From Vibrio echinoideorum (GTDB lineage: Bacteria; Pseudomonadota; Gammaproteobacteria; Enterobacterales; Vibrionaceae), in assembly GCF_024347455.1 (NCBI RefSeq), contig NZ_AP025484.1:868001-932000 (forward strand): 64,000 bases of DNA. Reading direction: 5' to 3'. The notes below the pieces were generated by a model. That model was not told where the DNA came from, searched no databases, and saw only the letters and a list, made by a program, of their open reading frames with translations. Made by a program: the position numbers and the translations under genes. Each line of letters opens with the position of its first letter. The stretch's first letter is position 1. Below are positions 18,193 to 26,866 of the stretch, one piece after another.

Positions 18193-19275
18193 TTGGAATT
18201 ACTCGCGATAGAGTTTCTTGGTAAACCGCTTCGTTTAGAGGGGTCAATGGCAGGGTGGCAACAGTTATTTTGGAATAACACATTGGTGTCTCAGTTAGAT
18301 GCGACCACAGATCAAGATGATGCGAGAACGCATACTTTTACGCTGCGATCTGGCGAAGATACGTTGCAGTGTCACGTAGAGGCATTGGTTCAATGGCAAC
18401 CATTTGAGATGACGTACAAAGCGTCGGTTAATGACCAAATCATCACCGAAGGCAATCGCAACACTAAAGATATCGAGCAACAAACACCCGTTGTAGCACC
18501 TAAGTCAGAAAAGCGTTTTAGCTTAATAGGGTTAGTGTCACTCGGTATGAAAGCCCTCAAGAGTGCCAAACTAATTAAGGTAGTACTCGCCTCTGCGAGT
18601 TTAGCGGCTTACTCATGGCTTTTTTCAATTCAGTTCGCTTTGGCCTTGATTGCTTGTCTAATGTTTCATGAATATGGTCATATCAGAGCGATGAAGTACT
18701 TTGGTATGAAGACCAAAGGCATCTATTTAATCCCATTCCTTGGTGGCTTGGCGTTATCGGACGAAAAGATTAATACACGCTGGCAAGACGTGGTTATCTC
18801 GATTATGGGACCACTGTTTGGGTTGATATTGTCGTTGGTGTTTATGGTGTTGTACTGGGCGACGGGTGAGATGTTCTTTGCTGGGCTTGCGGTATTTAAT
18901 GCCTTGTTAAACCTGTTCAATCTACTGCCGATCTTGCCTCTTGATGGCGGCCATGTGCTGAAAAGTATCAGCTTTTCGATGAACAGCGTGCTTGGCATTG
19001 TGCTTTGTGTTGCAGCAGCGGTTGCTGGCGTCGTATTGAGTTACCAACTGAACTTAACCTTGTTTGGTTTCTTATTGATCATGGGCAGTGTTGAAATTCT
19101 ATTCGAATGGAAAGGACGGCATCACAGTCATTTATTGCCTTTAGACAAATACGGCCAAGTCGTATCATTCCTTTGGTATGCGGGCTTAGTGAGTAGTTTA
19201 ATCGGCGTTATCTGGTACTTTGCATCAACTGGCGATCAGTTATTAAGCTTACCGCTCCAAATTCTAGGCACTTAA
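18193..19275 (+). CDS. M50-family (site-2 type) membrane zinc metalloprotease
   Basis: The 360-residue protein has a soluble N-terminal part (about 1-115) followed by several transmembrane helices. The zinc motif HEYGH is at residues 159-163 and the third ligand region LPLDGGH has D251. These are the hallmarks of intramembrane S2P proteases. The N-terminal part is not a PDZ domain and I do not recognise it. The start shown is a TTG with a poor ribosome site; an ATG at 18247 preceded by AGGGG is an alternative, but would remove well-formed N-terminal sequence. It stands alone, divergent from fadL; the substrate is unknown. Confidence 0.85.
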   Translation: MELLAIEFLGKPLRLEGSMAGWQQLFWNNTLVSQLDATTDQDDARTHTFTLRSGEDTLQCHVEALVQWQPFEMTYKASVNDQIITEGNRNTKDIEQQTPVVAPKSEKRFSLIGLVSLGMKALKSAKLIKVVLASASLAAYSWLFSIQFALALIACLMFHEYGHIRAMKYFGMKTKGIYLIPFLGGLALSDEKINTRWQDVVISIMGPLFGLILSLVFMVLYWATGEMFFAGLAVFNALLNLFNLLPILPLDGGHVLKSISFSMNSVLGIVLCVAAAVAGVVLSYQLNLTLFGFLLIMGSVEILFEWKGRHHSHLLPLDKYGQVVSFLWYAGLVSSLIGVIWYFASTGDQLLSLPLQILGT

Positions 19276-19320
19276 TCTGCAAGTTAACGTGGTTCGAATA
19301 ACTCGTTAGCTTGATTCACT

Positions 19321-19355
19321 AAAAACGCCCTAACCAATATGGATAGGGCGTTTTT
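19321..19355. terminator. Bidirectional terminator between convergent genes
   Basis: AAAAACGCCCTA pairs perfectly with TAGGGCGTTTTT around an 11-base loop. It can end both the M50 gene and the M48 gene. Confidence 0.85.
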
Positions 19356-19389
19356 GTATTTGAGGCTCTAAATTTAATCTAGCATCAGG

Positions 19390-20178
19390 TTACGCTTTGC
19401 AATTTGGCCTTGATGTTCCAGATTGAGGTAACGTTTTTATTTTCGCTTGCAGATCTTTAATACGCGTATTGTGGGAAGGGTGCGTAGAAAGTAATTCGGG
19501 AGGTTGGTTCCCACCTGATGCTTTCGCCATGTTTTGCCACAAATCGACACTTTGTTTTGGATCGAACCCAGCTTGAGCCATGTACTCTAAGCCTACAATA
19601 TCGGCTTCAGACTCTTGAGTTCGGCCATAAGGTAGAACAACACCGTATTGAACACCTAAGCCTAACGCAGCCATCGTCATACCCTGATACTGTTTGTATT
19701 CTGATGCGCCTAGCGCGACGCTAGTAATAGATAAGCCCGTATTAGCGATTTGAGACTGAGATAGACGCTCATTACTGTGGTCAGCGAGAACGTGAGCCAC
19801 TTCGTGTCCGATAACCGTTGCGAGTTGGTCTTGATTAACTGCAACATTGAGTAAACCAGTGTATACGCCAATTTTTCCACCAGGTAGCGCAAATGCATTG
19901 ACTTGGTCGCTATCAAAAACAACGACCTCCCATTCACTAAAGCCTTGCTTAGGAATGTGTTGAGTAATACTGTTCGCTACACACTGAACATATGCGTTGG
20001 TTTTTGCATCTTTACTGATCGGCTGTTCTTTCTTCATTTGTTCAAAAGATTGCGCTCCAAGCTGAGACATATCTTTATCTGAAAAAAGCAGCAATTGGTT
20101 TCTTCCTGTTGGGGAAGCGCTACATGCTGTCAGGCCTGCAAGTGTGAGAAGCGAGGCAAACTTCGTCCATGACGTCAT
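19390..20178 (-). CDS. M48-family metalloprotease lipoprotein
   Basis: The ATG at 20178 has AGAGGAT six bases upstream and starts a lipoprotein signal with lipobox LTAC (cysteine near residue 18), so I prefer it to the upstream in-frame start. The zinc motif HEVAH and the downstream glutamate region ESEADIVGLEYM define an M48 gluzincin. The protein would be an envelope-anchored protease of about 262 residues, broadly comparable to E. coli LoiP/YcaL quality-control proteases, though I see no close resemblance to either. The mature start NQLLLFSDKDMSQLG is typical of the Oma1-like M48C group. Confidence 0.88.
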   Translation of the reverse strand: MTSWTKFASLLTLAGLTACSASPTGRNQLLLFSDKDMSQLGAQSFEQMKKEQPISKDAKTNAYVQCVANSITQHIPKQGFSEWEVVVFDSDQVNAFALPGGKIGVYTGLLNVAVNQDQLATVIGHEVAHVLADHSNERLSQSQIANTGLSITSVALGASEYKQYQGMTMAALGLGVQYGVVLPYGRTQESEADIVGLEYMAQAGFDPKQSVDLWQNMAKASGGNQPPELLSTHPSHNTRIKDLQAKIKTLPQSGTSRPNCKA

Positions 20179-20346
20179 ACAATATCCTCTGTGTATTCGG
20201 TTTTTATGCATGTTAACATCAACTTGCGTAATATCTAATAGCTGTAAGATAACTATTGTATTTAAGAGCATTGTTATCGTTAAGAACACCATTAACGTCA
20301 ATCAATCTGCTCACGTACTAACAAAGTCAATAATTAAGGAACCCAC

Positions 20347-20772
20347 ATGAGTATTTGGAAAAAGCCCGTTGACCTAGATACCTTCAACGCGACCTCAAAA
20401 AACACCTTAATTGAGCACCTCAACATTGTTTACACCGAAGTTAACGATAATTCTTTGGTGGCAACGATGCCTGTTTGTCACTTTACACACCAACCATTAG
20501 GTATGCTTCATGGCGGCGCGTCCGTCGTTTTAGCTGAAACGTTGGGTTCACTCGCGGCAAACTTTTGCGTTCCTGATGGTTACTATTGTGTAGGGTTAGA
20601 TATTAATGCTAACCACGTTCGATCGATGCGTGAGGGGCATGTAATCGGCACTGCCGAGCCCATTCACCTTGGCGTATCTACCCAAGTATGGCAGATAAAC
20701 ATCACTGATGAGCGTCAACGCTTGGTGTGTACAAGCCGCTTAACCATTGCGGTTAAGAAGCACAAGCGTTAA
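20347..20772 (+). CDS. menI: Hotdog-fold acyl-CoA thioesterase MenI (YdiI-like)
   Basis: The 141-residue protein contains the PaaI/EntH-type hotdog signature LGMLHGGASVVLAETLGS, with a glutamate as catalytic base, followed by GLDINANHVRS. It is very close in layout to E. coli MenI/YdiI (about 136 residues), which hydrolyses 1,4-dihydroxy-2-naphthoyl-CoA in menaquinone synthesis and also acts on other acyl-CoAs. No men genes are nearby, so the physiological substrate is an inference from similarity. It is followed after 57 bases by a DUF3389-like gene. Confidence 0.85.
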   Translation: MSIWKKPVDLDTFNATSKNTLIEHLNIVYTEVNDNSLVATMPVCHFTHQPLGMLHGGASVVLAETLGSLAANFCVPDGYYCVGLDINANHVRSMREGHVIGTAEPIHLGVSTQVWQINITDERQRLVCTSRLTIAVKKHKR

Positions 20773-20829
20773 ATGAATTCGTAATATTTAACCTGTAATT
20801 ATATTTAAGATAAGCATTTTGAGAAACAG

Positions 20830-21063
20830 ATGGTCATAACGTTTAAAAGTGGAAAAGTTATTGCAACGGCACATGAACTGGTTGTTCGCCTAGATGGAGA
20901 GCATAGGGTGACATTACAAGCTCAAGTTGATGCAATTCAATTGATTGGAAAAGGGGCAAATGTTATTTCAGCCAATGGTTCTGAATGCAAATGGTCGATT
21001 AAGTTAGACAATGAACAACAGCTCCGCGACATAGCCAATGAAATCGGCTGCGATGTGATGTAA
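20830..21063 (+). CDS. DUF3389-like small protein
   Basis: The 77-residue protein has alternating beta strands and no signal peptide or membrane helix. The stretch VRLDGEHRVTLQAQVDAIQLIGKGANVISANG fits what I remember of the Vibrio-restricted DUF3389 family; this is from memory. Function is unknown. It lies 57 bases after menI in the same direction. Confidence 0.7.
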   Translation: MVITFKSGKVIATAHELVVRLDGEHRVTLQAQVDAIQLIGKGANVISANGSECKWSIKLDNEQQLRDIANEIGCDVM

Positions 21064-21226
21064 TTACCGGCTATAACAGCGTTTATTCAAGCCTTTGTCT
21101 TCCTGCTGAGGTTACTCAACCGACTCACATTCATAATCTCTTCGCAAAAAATTATAAGTTCGATTGATTTTGACTCGTAAAATAGGGAAACTGAATTTAA
21201 TATCCTTTGAATAAGTTTTCCTCTTT

Positions 21227-22918
21227 ATGAGTAGCCCGAGACTTCGCGTTCAATTTGAAACCCTGTTTGAGTACTTTGACGGTAAAGATTCTAATGTTCA
21301 GTTAGACGACATTACCGATGTTCTCTGTTGTACGCGCAGAAATGCCCGAATGGTGCTTAACAAACTCGAAGAAGAGGGGTGGGTAGAGTGGCTACCTGCT
21401 GCGGGGCGAGGTAAATTATCTCAACTTATCTTTAAGCAGAATCGTTGCGATGTAAGTGAAAACTTAGCACGCCGCTACTTAGAAGAGGGTAAAATTGGGC
21501 AAGCACTGTCGGTACTTGACCACAATGCAGCCAAGCTTACTCAAGTTATTCAAAATTACTTGGGCGTACAGTATCAAGAAGGTGAACAAGTTATTCGTTT
21601 GCCTTACTACCGTCCACTTTCCATGCTTAACCCAACTAAATCGATGCGACGTTCTGAACAACACATCACGTGTCAGGTGTTCAGTGGGTTAACGCGTCTC
21701 GATGAGAACGATCAGCTACAGCCTGATCTTGCGCATTCATGGCAAAAGATTGACGACCACCAATGGCGATTCTTCTTGAGACCGGGCGTTCGTTTTCATA
21801 ACGGAGAACCGTTGTTAACCAGCCACGTTGTGGATACGCTTCTTTTGCTCGAACCACTCAATATGTTCTCTCATATTAAAGATGTCTCATCACCGGCCAA
21901 TTGCGTGGTTGATGTCTTTCTAACGCGTCCAGATAAGTATTTTCCCCTCGCGCTCACTGAATCGGTCGCTAAAGTCACCTTACCGATGATTTTACGTGGA
22001 GAAGACTATGATATTCGTCCTATTGGTACTGGCCCTTATCGCATTGAAAAGAACGATGAAAAGCAACTGGTATTAACGGCTTTCAACGGATACTTTGGTT
22101 TTAGACCGCTGATTGATCGCGTTGAAGTTTGGGTAGTCGATGAAGCTTATTCATCAATGGTTTACCCAAGCCTCTCTAAACCAGTAATGGCAGATCGTGG
22201 TGATAGCGATGAAGTTGAACTTGATCCGGGTTGTACGTATTTACTATTGAATAGAAAGAAGGGCATCGCTCAAGATCCTGCATGGGCTCAGTTTCTATCT
22301 AACGCGTTGAATGCAGCTGATCTGTTTGTACATATTCCGAAAGAGACGGTTATCGACTTGGGTGTACTGCATGCTTACGGAATCAAACCCGGTTGGTATG
22401 ACATCAAGTTAAAAACACCAGTTTGTCCACCAGCAAGCGCTAAACCAACCATAAGATTGGCGTACCAATGTCAACACCCAATGTTTCCAACGCTTGCCAA
22501 AGCCATCGTTACCGTATTGAAGCAATATAATGTCGACGTAGAACTTCACGGTTACGAAATTGACCCTCCACACGCCGACAATGTTGATATTTGGATTAAC
22601 CCTATGGGTATCGCCAATAACCGAGATGATGCGTTGGCCGGTTGGTTAATGGATTACAGTTTTCTTGATGAGTCTAGCCCTGAGGAAGATTTTGACCAAT
22701 GGTGTCACATGATTGATCGTTGGCGCTCAGGTGAGTTCGACCAATTCCCAGCAAGGCAATTGGGTAAGCAACTAGTACAAAGTAACCAGTTGATACCGAT
22801 GTTCCACTGCTGGTTAGGTGTGAACAAAGATCAGTGTGGTACGTTGCAAAACGCTAAATGCAATGCATTAGGTTGGTTCGATTTTAGCCAAGTTTGGGTT
22901 AAGCCAGAAGTTGATTGA
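21227..22918 (+). CDS. SgrR-family transcriptional regulator
   Basis: The 563-residue protein has an N-terminal winged-helix DNA-binding domain (about 1-115, TRRNARMVLNKLEEEGWVEWLPAAGRG) and a C-terminal solute-binding domain of the SBP_bac_5 type (about 160-480), which is the SgrR architecture. E. coli SgrR senses sugar-phosphate stress and activates the small RNA SgrS. I see no SgrS-like sequence in the upstream gap. The next gene, 30 bases downstream, is a DMT-type exporter, probably the target in the same operon. I therefore give no gene symbol. Confidence 0.88.
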   Translation: MSSPRLRVQFETLFEYFDGKDSNVQLDDITDVLCCTRRNARMVLNKLEEEGWVEWLPAAGRGKLSQLIFKQNRCDVSENLARRYLEEGKIGQALSVLDHNAAKLTQVIQNYLGVQYQEGEQVIRLPYYRPLSMLNPTKSMRRSEQHITCQVFSGLTRLDENDQLQPDLAHSWQKIDDHQWRFFLRPGVRFHNGEPLLTSHVVDTLLLLEPLNMFSHIKDVSSPANCVVDVFLTRPDKYFPLALTESVAKVTLPMILRGEDYDIRPIGTGPYRIEKNDEKQLVLTAFNGYFGFRPLIDRVEVWVVDEAYSSMVYPSLSKPVMADRGDSDEVELDPGCTYLLLNRKKGIAQDPAWAQFLSNALNAADLFVHIPKETVIDLGVLHAYGIKPGWYDIKLKTPVCPPASAKPTIRLAYQCQHPMFPTLAKAIVTVLKQYNVDVELHGYEIDPPHADNVDIWINPMGIANNRDDALAGWLMDYSFLDESSPEEDFDQWCHMIDRWRSGEFDQFPARQLGKQLVQSNQLIPMFHCWLGVNKDQCGTLQNAKCNALGWFDFSQVWVKPEVD

Positions 22919-22948
22919 AACCCAAGAATACTCAATTAGGACAAAACG

Positions 22949-23869
22949 ATGCAAACTGTGATGATCACATTTATTACGCTGGTGGCATTTGCTGCCAATT
23001 CAGTGTTGTGTCGCTGGGCATTAATGGATCAAACGATTGATCCTTTGAGTTTTTCGATCGTGCGTATTTTATCTGGTGCAGGTACATTGCTGATCTTATT
23101 AACTTTATCCTTCCAATCTAAACCCAGACCTAAGCCTGATTTTGATGTATCTGCCAAAGTTACATCAACTTATGCAAAGCTCCAGTCTCAGTTTCAACTC
23201 ACCTCAATATTGTCACTGCTCGTTTATATGTTTGGTTTTTCGTTCGCTTACTTAGAGCTTGGAGCAGGGCTCGGAGCACTGGTGTTGTTTGTCGCAGTAC
23301 AATTTACAATGATCGCCGCGCATTTATTCTCGGGAAACAGAATGTCATCGCTTGAGTGGTGCGGTTGTTTGTTGTCTGTCGCCGGTCTCGTTTACTTACT
23401 CATGCCGACTGAATCTACACGATCTCCAGATCTAGTCTCTATTATATTGATGTCGCTAGCCGGGGTTGGGTGGGGTGTTTACACGTTGGCAGGAAAGAAA
23501 TCTTCAAACGCACTGCAATCGACGACCGCTAACTTTGGATTTAGCTCGCTAGTTATCCTTGTAGGTTTAAGCTTTCTAGTTGTAATACCTAATGCAATGC
23601 CTCAAGTGTCTATCAGTGAGCAGGGTTTGATTTACGCGGTAATATCAGGATCTGTCGCTTCTGGTGTGGGTTATAGCTTGTGGTATTACGTTGTGAAAAA
23701 GCTCAATACCGTGGTGGCGTCTATTGCGCAGCTTTCTGTGCCGGTTATCGCGACGCTTGGCGGCGTCTTATTGTTGTCTGAACCCGTAACCATTCAGTTT
23801 GTTATCTCATCAACGGTTATTTTACTCGGGATAAGCCTGGTTCTTATCGCTCCAAAACTTAACAAATAG
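22949..23869 (+). CDS. EamA/DMT-family transporter
   Basis: The 306-residue, highly hydrophobic protein has about ten predicted helices in two EamA repeats (roughly 5-150 and 165-300). The substrate of this exporter superfamily cannot be read from sequence. It follows the SgrR-like regulator by 30 bases, with a ribosome site (TTAGGAC) before its ATG, so the two are likely co-transcribed and the regulator may control export of the compound it senses. Confidence 0.87.
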   Translation: MQTVMITFITLVAFAANSVLCRWALMDQTIDPLSFSIVRILSGAGTLLILLTLSFQSKPRPKPDFDVSAKVTSTYAKLQSQFQLTSILSLLVYMFGFSFAYLELGAGLGALVLFVAVQFTMIAAHLFSGNRMSSLEWCGCLLSVAGLVYLLMPTESTRSPDLVSIILMSLAGVGWGVYTLAGKKSSNALQSTTANFGFSSLVILVGLSFLVVIPNAMPQVSISEQGLIYAVISGSVASGVGYSLWYYVVKKLNTVVASIAQLSVPVIATLGGVLLLSEPVTIQFVISSTVILLGISLVLIAPKLNK

Positions 23870-23889
23870 CGAGTAACCCATTAATTTCC

Positions 23890-24141
23890 ATGGCTAAACC
23901 AAACAAGAAACAACCAACCAAAACGGTTCAGATTTTCTGTGCGAAATGCAAAGCTCAACTTTTTAAGTATCGAAAGGGAGGCAAAGGCGCGCTCGTCAAG
24001 TGCTTTAAAGAGCGCATCGTTGAAGATTTCACAAAAGAGCCGTGTATCTGTCCTGAATGTGGAATTGAATTTGCGCGCGATACCTTAGTTCGAGGCACTC
24101 CTGCTTACAAGTTCATCGGCGGCAAAGTGACTATGAAGTAA
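23890..24141 (+). CDS. Small zinc-ribbon protein
   Basis: The 83-residue basic protein has CAKC and CPEC pairs about 35 residues apart (plus C39 and the CIC segment), so it is built to bind zinc. The N-terminus is lysine-rich. The family is common in Vibrio as a hypothetical; I do not know its function. It starts 21 bases after the transporter stop and ends at a strong terminator, so it is likely the last gene of the regulator-transporter operon. Confidence 0.75.
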   Translation: MAKPNKKQPTKTVQIFCAKCKAQLFKYRKGGKGALVKCFKERIVEDFTKEPCICPECGIEFARDTLVRGTPAYKFIGGKVTMK

Positions 24142-24175
24142 ACGCTAGCTATAAAATGAAAGTTTACGATGAAAT

Positions 24176-24212
24176 AAAAAATGCCACAGCACATAACGTG
24201 TGTGGCATTTCA
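24176..24212. terminator. Bidirectional terminator between convergent genes
   Basis: AAATGCCACA and TGTGGCATTT form a ten-base stem, flanked by A-runs on the left and T on the right. Confidence 0.8.
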
Positions 24213-24241
24213 AATCTGTTTTTGAAGTTCAGGATCAAAGG

Positions 24242-24856
24242 CTAATATGAATGAGTTCTGACTCGCCCTTGAAGCTTAAGCAGTAGTAAGGAAACTACTG
24301 CTCCGGTTGTATCGCAAAGCATGTCTTTCTGTGCATCCCAAATATCACCTTGTGAACCAAGGAATGCGATACCTTCATCACCACCTGCAATCTCCGCATA
24401 CCACCACTCTATAATCTCGTAACCTGCGGCAACACTCATGATCGCAAATAAGGCAAAGAAACATGACAGTACCGGTTGAGCCAGTTTCTTACGAATTAAA
24501 TACTCAGCGAGCGGGTAAGCGTAAAGGCCAATAGAGAAATGCGCGACACGGTCAAAGTTATTACGCTCAGAACCGATCATATTGTTAAACCAATCGAATG
24601 GCACTTCAGCGAACGTATATTTTGCGCCAATCGTGTGCAAGACGAGCCAGATAAACATCAAACCGTAAGCGGTTTTTGAAAACGTTAGTTTTGTGGATAA
24701 CCACCAGATCCCGATGAGAATACATAATGCAGGCACAATCTCAGCTATCCACACAGCTCGGGATACGGGAGCAAATGCAGAAAATAAAAAAATGACCAAA
24801 TAGAATGAAGTTAATGCAAGTAAAGGTCTATTTTGAGCAAGAGGCGTAGTTGTCAT
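24242..24856 (-). CDS. YjdF-family (DUF2238) inner-membrane protein
   Basis: The 204-residue protein has about six hydrophobic helices. Conserved polar segments are FDRVAHFSIGLYAYP, YEIIEWW and GSQGDIWDAQKDMLCDTTGA, which are characteristic of YjdF/DUF2238. I chose the ATG at 24856, because AGAGA lies seven to eight bases upstream and the length then matches E. coli YjdF (209); longer in-frame starts exist at 24871 and 24913. The function is unknown. It is convergent with the zinc-ribbon gene. Confidence 0.82.
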   Translation of the reverse strand: MTTTPLAQNRPLLALTSFYLVIFLFSAFAPVSRAVWIAEIVPALCILIGIWWLSTKLTFSKTAYGLMFIWLVLHTIGAKYTFAEVPFDWFNNMIGSERNNFDRVAHFSIGLYAYPLAEYLIRKKLAQPVLSCFFALFAIMSVAAGYEIIEWWYAEIAGGDEGIAFLGSQGDIWDAQKDMLCDTTGAVVSLLLLKLQGRVRTHSY

Positions 24857-25057
24857 ATCGAGATCTCTCATCGAAGTTTTTAATAGTGTTACATAATAAT
24901 GAACAGCGTTCAATTGTGGTCAAATTACTAAACTTGTTGAAAACTGGCGTTATCGCCCAGTATCTAGACAAACGGTTGCGAGAGTTTCATAAAAGTTTGA
25001 TTTACGACAAGGCGAACCATAAAATCCCTCTATAAATACATAACAAGAAAGAAAGTC

Positions 25058-25897
25058 ATGAAACTGGAAACTGTCGATTATCTTGCTGACGATGCAGCAG
25101 AACAATTTGTTCGCTCTCTACGTGAAACTGGATTTGGTGTTTTGAAAAACCACCCAATCCCAAAAGAGCTTGTTGAGTCTATTTACGAAAACTGGTACCA
25201 ATTCTTCATTTCAGAAGATAAAGAAAACTTCCATTTCAATGTTGAAACACAAGATGGATATTTTCCACCTTCAGTGTCGGAAGTTGCAAAGGGCCACACT
25301 GTAAAAGATATTAAAGAGTACTTTCACGTATACCCTTGGGGCCAGATCCCTGAACAGCTGAAAGAACAGATTCTAGATTACTACCAACGTGCTAATGCTT
25401 TCGCTCAAGAGCTATTAGGTTGGGTTGAAGCGCATGCTCCTAAAGAAGTACAAGAGAAGTTCTCAATCGCGCTTTCTGAAATGATTAACGGTAGCGAACA
25501 AACACTGCTTCGCGTTCTTCATTACCCGCCAATGCAAGGCGATGAAGAGCCGGGTGCTATCCGCGCAGCAGCACACGAAGACATTAACCTGCTTACCGTT
25601 CTTCCTGCTGCAAACGAACCTGGCCTTCAAGTTAAAGCTCAAAACGATGAGTGGTTAGATGTTCCATGTGATTTCGGTAATATGATTATCAATATCGGTG
25701 ACATGCTTCAAGAAGCGTCAGGTGGTTACTTCCCATCAACGACTCACCGTGTAATCAACCCATCAGGCGAGCGCCAAGAGAAGTCGCGTATTTCTCTACC
25801 GCTATTCTTACACCCGAAACCAGAAGTTGTGTTGTCAGAAAACTACACTGCGAATGAATACCTGATGGAACGTCTGAGAGAACTTGGCGTTATCTAG
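25058..25897 (+). CDS. 2-oxoglutarate/Fe(II)-dependent oxygenase, isopenicillin N synthase-like
   Basis: The 279-residue enzyme shows the iron-binding facial triad H173-x-D175 (in AAHEDINLLT) and H230 (in STTHRVINP), followed by the RxS motif (SRIS) that binds the 2-oxoglutarate carboxylate. The N-terminal domain GFGVLKNHPI corresponds to the DIOX_N region. The substrate is not predictable. It is transcribed alone with a good ribosome site (AAGAAAG) and a terminator after it. The family is widespread in marine gammaproteobacteria. Confidence 0.88.
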   Translation: MKLETVDYLADDAAEQFVRSLRETGFGVLKNHPIPKELVESIYENWYQFFISEDKENFHFNVETQDGYFPPSVSEVAKGHTVKDIKEYFHVYPWGQIPEQLKEQILDYYQRANAFAQELLGWVEAHAPKEVQEKFSIALSEMINGSEQTLLRVLHYPPMQGDEEPGAIRAAAHEDINLLTVLPAANEPGLQVKAQNDEWLDVPCDFGNMIINIGDMLQEASGGYFPSTTHRVINPSGERQEKSRISLPLFLHPKPEVVLSENYTANEYLMERLRELGVI

Positions 25898-25917
25898 TTA
25901 GGGAAACTTCATATTCC

Positions 25918-25950
25918 AAAGGGCCAGCTTAATGCTGGCCTTTTCTTTAT
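25918..25950 (+). terminator. Rho-independent terminator after the oxygenase gene
   Basis: GGCCAGC-TTAAT-GCTGGCC is a perfect seven-base stem followed by TTTTCTTT. Confidence 0.85.
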
Positions 25951-26055
25951 ATAGTCTAACTGATTGAAATTTATTTGATTTGAAACTCGACAAACAGCCA
26001 TAAATCGCTTTCAATTAAAATACTTCAATGCATCTGATAATGATACGACTTAATT

Positions 26056-26694
26056 ATGTTAGATAAGCTAAATTCATCGAGCCATCAAGATATAAGCCTC
26101 AGTTTTCAAGCTCATATGGAAAACCCTTTGCTTTGGCCGATTATGGAAGTGCTTAAGCAAAAGCCAAGCGGCTGGAAAGTACACACATTGGCGGTTCACC
26201 TTAACGACCTTGGATTTGTGCCGGTGCTAGACCCAGCGCCTGAGAAAGAGTTGTTTAAAAAGAACTTCCTCATCATGAATGCGCTTTATCAGCTTCAAGA
26301 AACCTTACACCCTGATGGTTGGCTACAAGTCCAAGCGATGGACATTGAATTGATGAATGGTCGGTATCACGGAAGCAGTCACAGCATCGATCATCAAGAC
26401 CCACTGCGAGAATACTACATTAATTGGGTTAACTATGAAGCGGACGAGGGCGAAGTCAAAAGGCTGCTGAACGAGTTCTGGACTCGGTACAGAAAGTTTG
26501 TCGGTGGTGATGAACTCGATATGGATAGAAGCCGAGCGTTAAATTTGTTTGAGTTACCGTTGGACGCGACTCACCATGAGATTAGAAAGCGATGGCGACA
26601 ATTGGCTTTGCGCTGGCATCCAGATCGGGACGAGGGAAATACGGCGAAATTCCAGACGCTCTGTGAAGCATGGAATGTATTACGAAGCTCGTAA
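26056..26694 (+). CDS. DnaJ-related J-domain protein
   Basis: The 212-residue protein has an N-terminal DnaJ-related region (about 15-145) and a C-terminal J-domain (about 155-210) with the essential HPD motif in RWHPDRDEGN. Such proteins stimulate the ATPase of an Hsp70; the partner and clients are unknown. The J-domain is at the C-terminus, unlike classical DnaJ, and there is no zinc-finger region. It is a single gene ending at a bidirectional terminator shared with mrdA. Confidence 0.87.
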   Translation: MLDKLNSSSHQDISLSFQAHMENPLLWPIMEVLKQKPSGWKVHTLAVHLNDLGFVPVLDPAPEKELFKKNFLIMNALYQLQETLHPDGWLQVQAMDIELMNGRYHGSSHSIDHQDPLREYYINWVNYEADEGEVKRLLNEFWTRYRKFVGGDELDMDRSRALNLFELPLDATHHEIRKRWRQLALRWHPDRDEGNTAKFQTLCEAWNVLRSS

Positions 26695-26767
26695 TCGAAA
26701 GTAACTCTTATTGCGCGGTTTATGACCCTTTAGATAAAGTGAAATTTAGGCCCTAATATATAAAATT

Positions 26768-26806
26768 GAAAAGCCCCACATTGTGAGTGACACAAGTGGG
26801 GCTTTG
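26768..26806. terminator. Bidirectional terminator
   Basis: AAAGCCCCAC and GTGGGGCTTT form a ten-base stem with a 16-base loop between the convergent J-domain and mrdA genes. Confidence 0.8.
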
Positions 26807-26866
26807 TCGTCATTACGCTATGTTCTGTAACTATATTAAGCGTCGTTACTACTTCATTTAATGGTG

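Noticed and set aside
21064..21226. SgrS-like small RNA upstream of the sgrR-like gene
   Set aside because: No hairpin with T-run or recognisable seed sequence is present, so the E. coli sgrR/sgrS pairing cannot be claimed.
24850..25035. 61-residue plus-strand frame between the YjdF gene and the oxygenase gene
   Set aside because: It overlaps the YjdF start, has no ribosome site and no recognisable composition.
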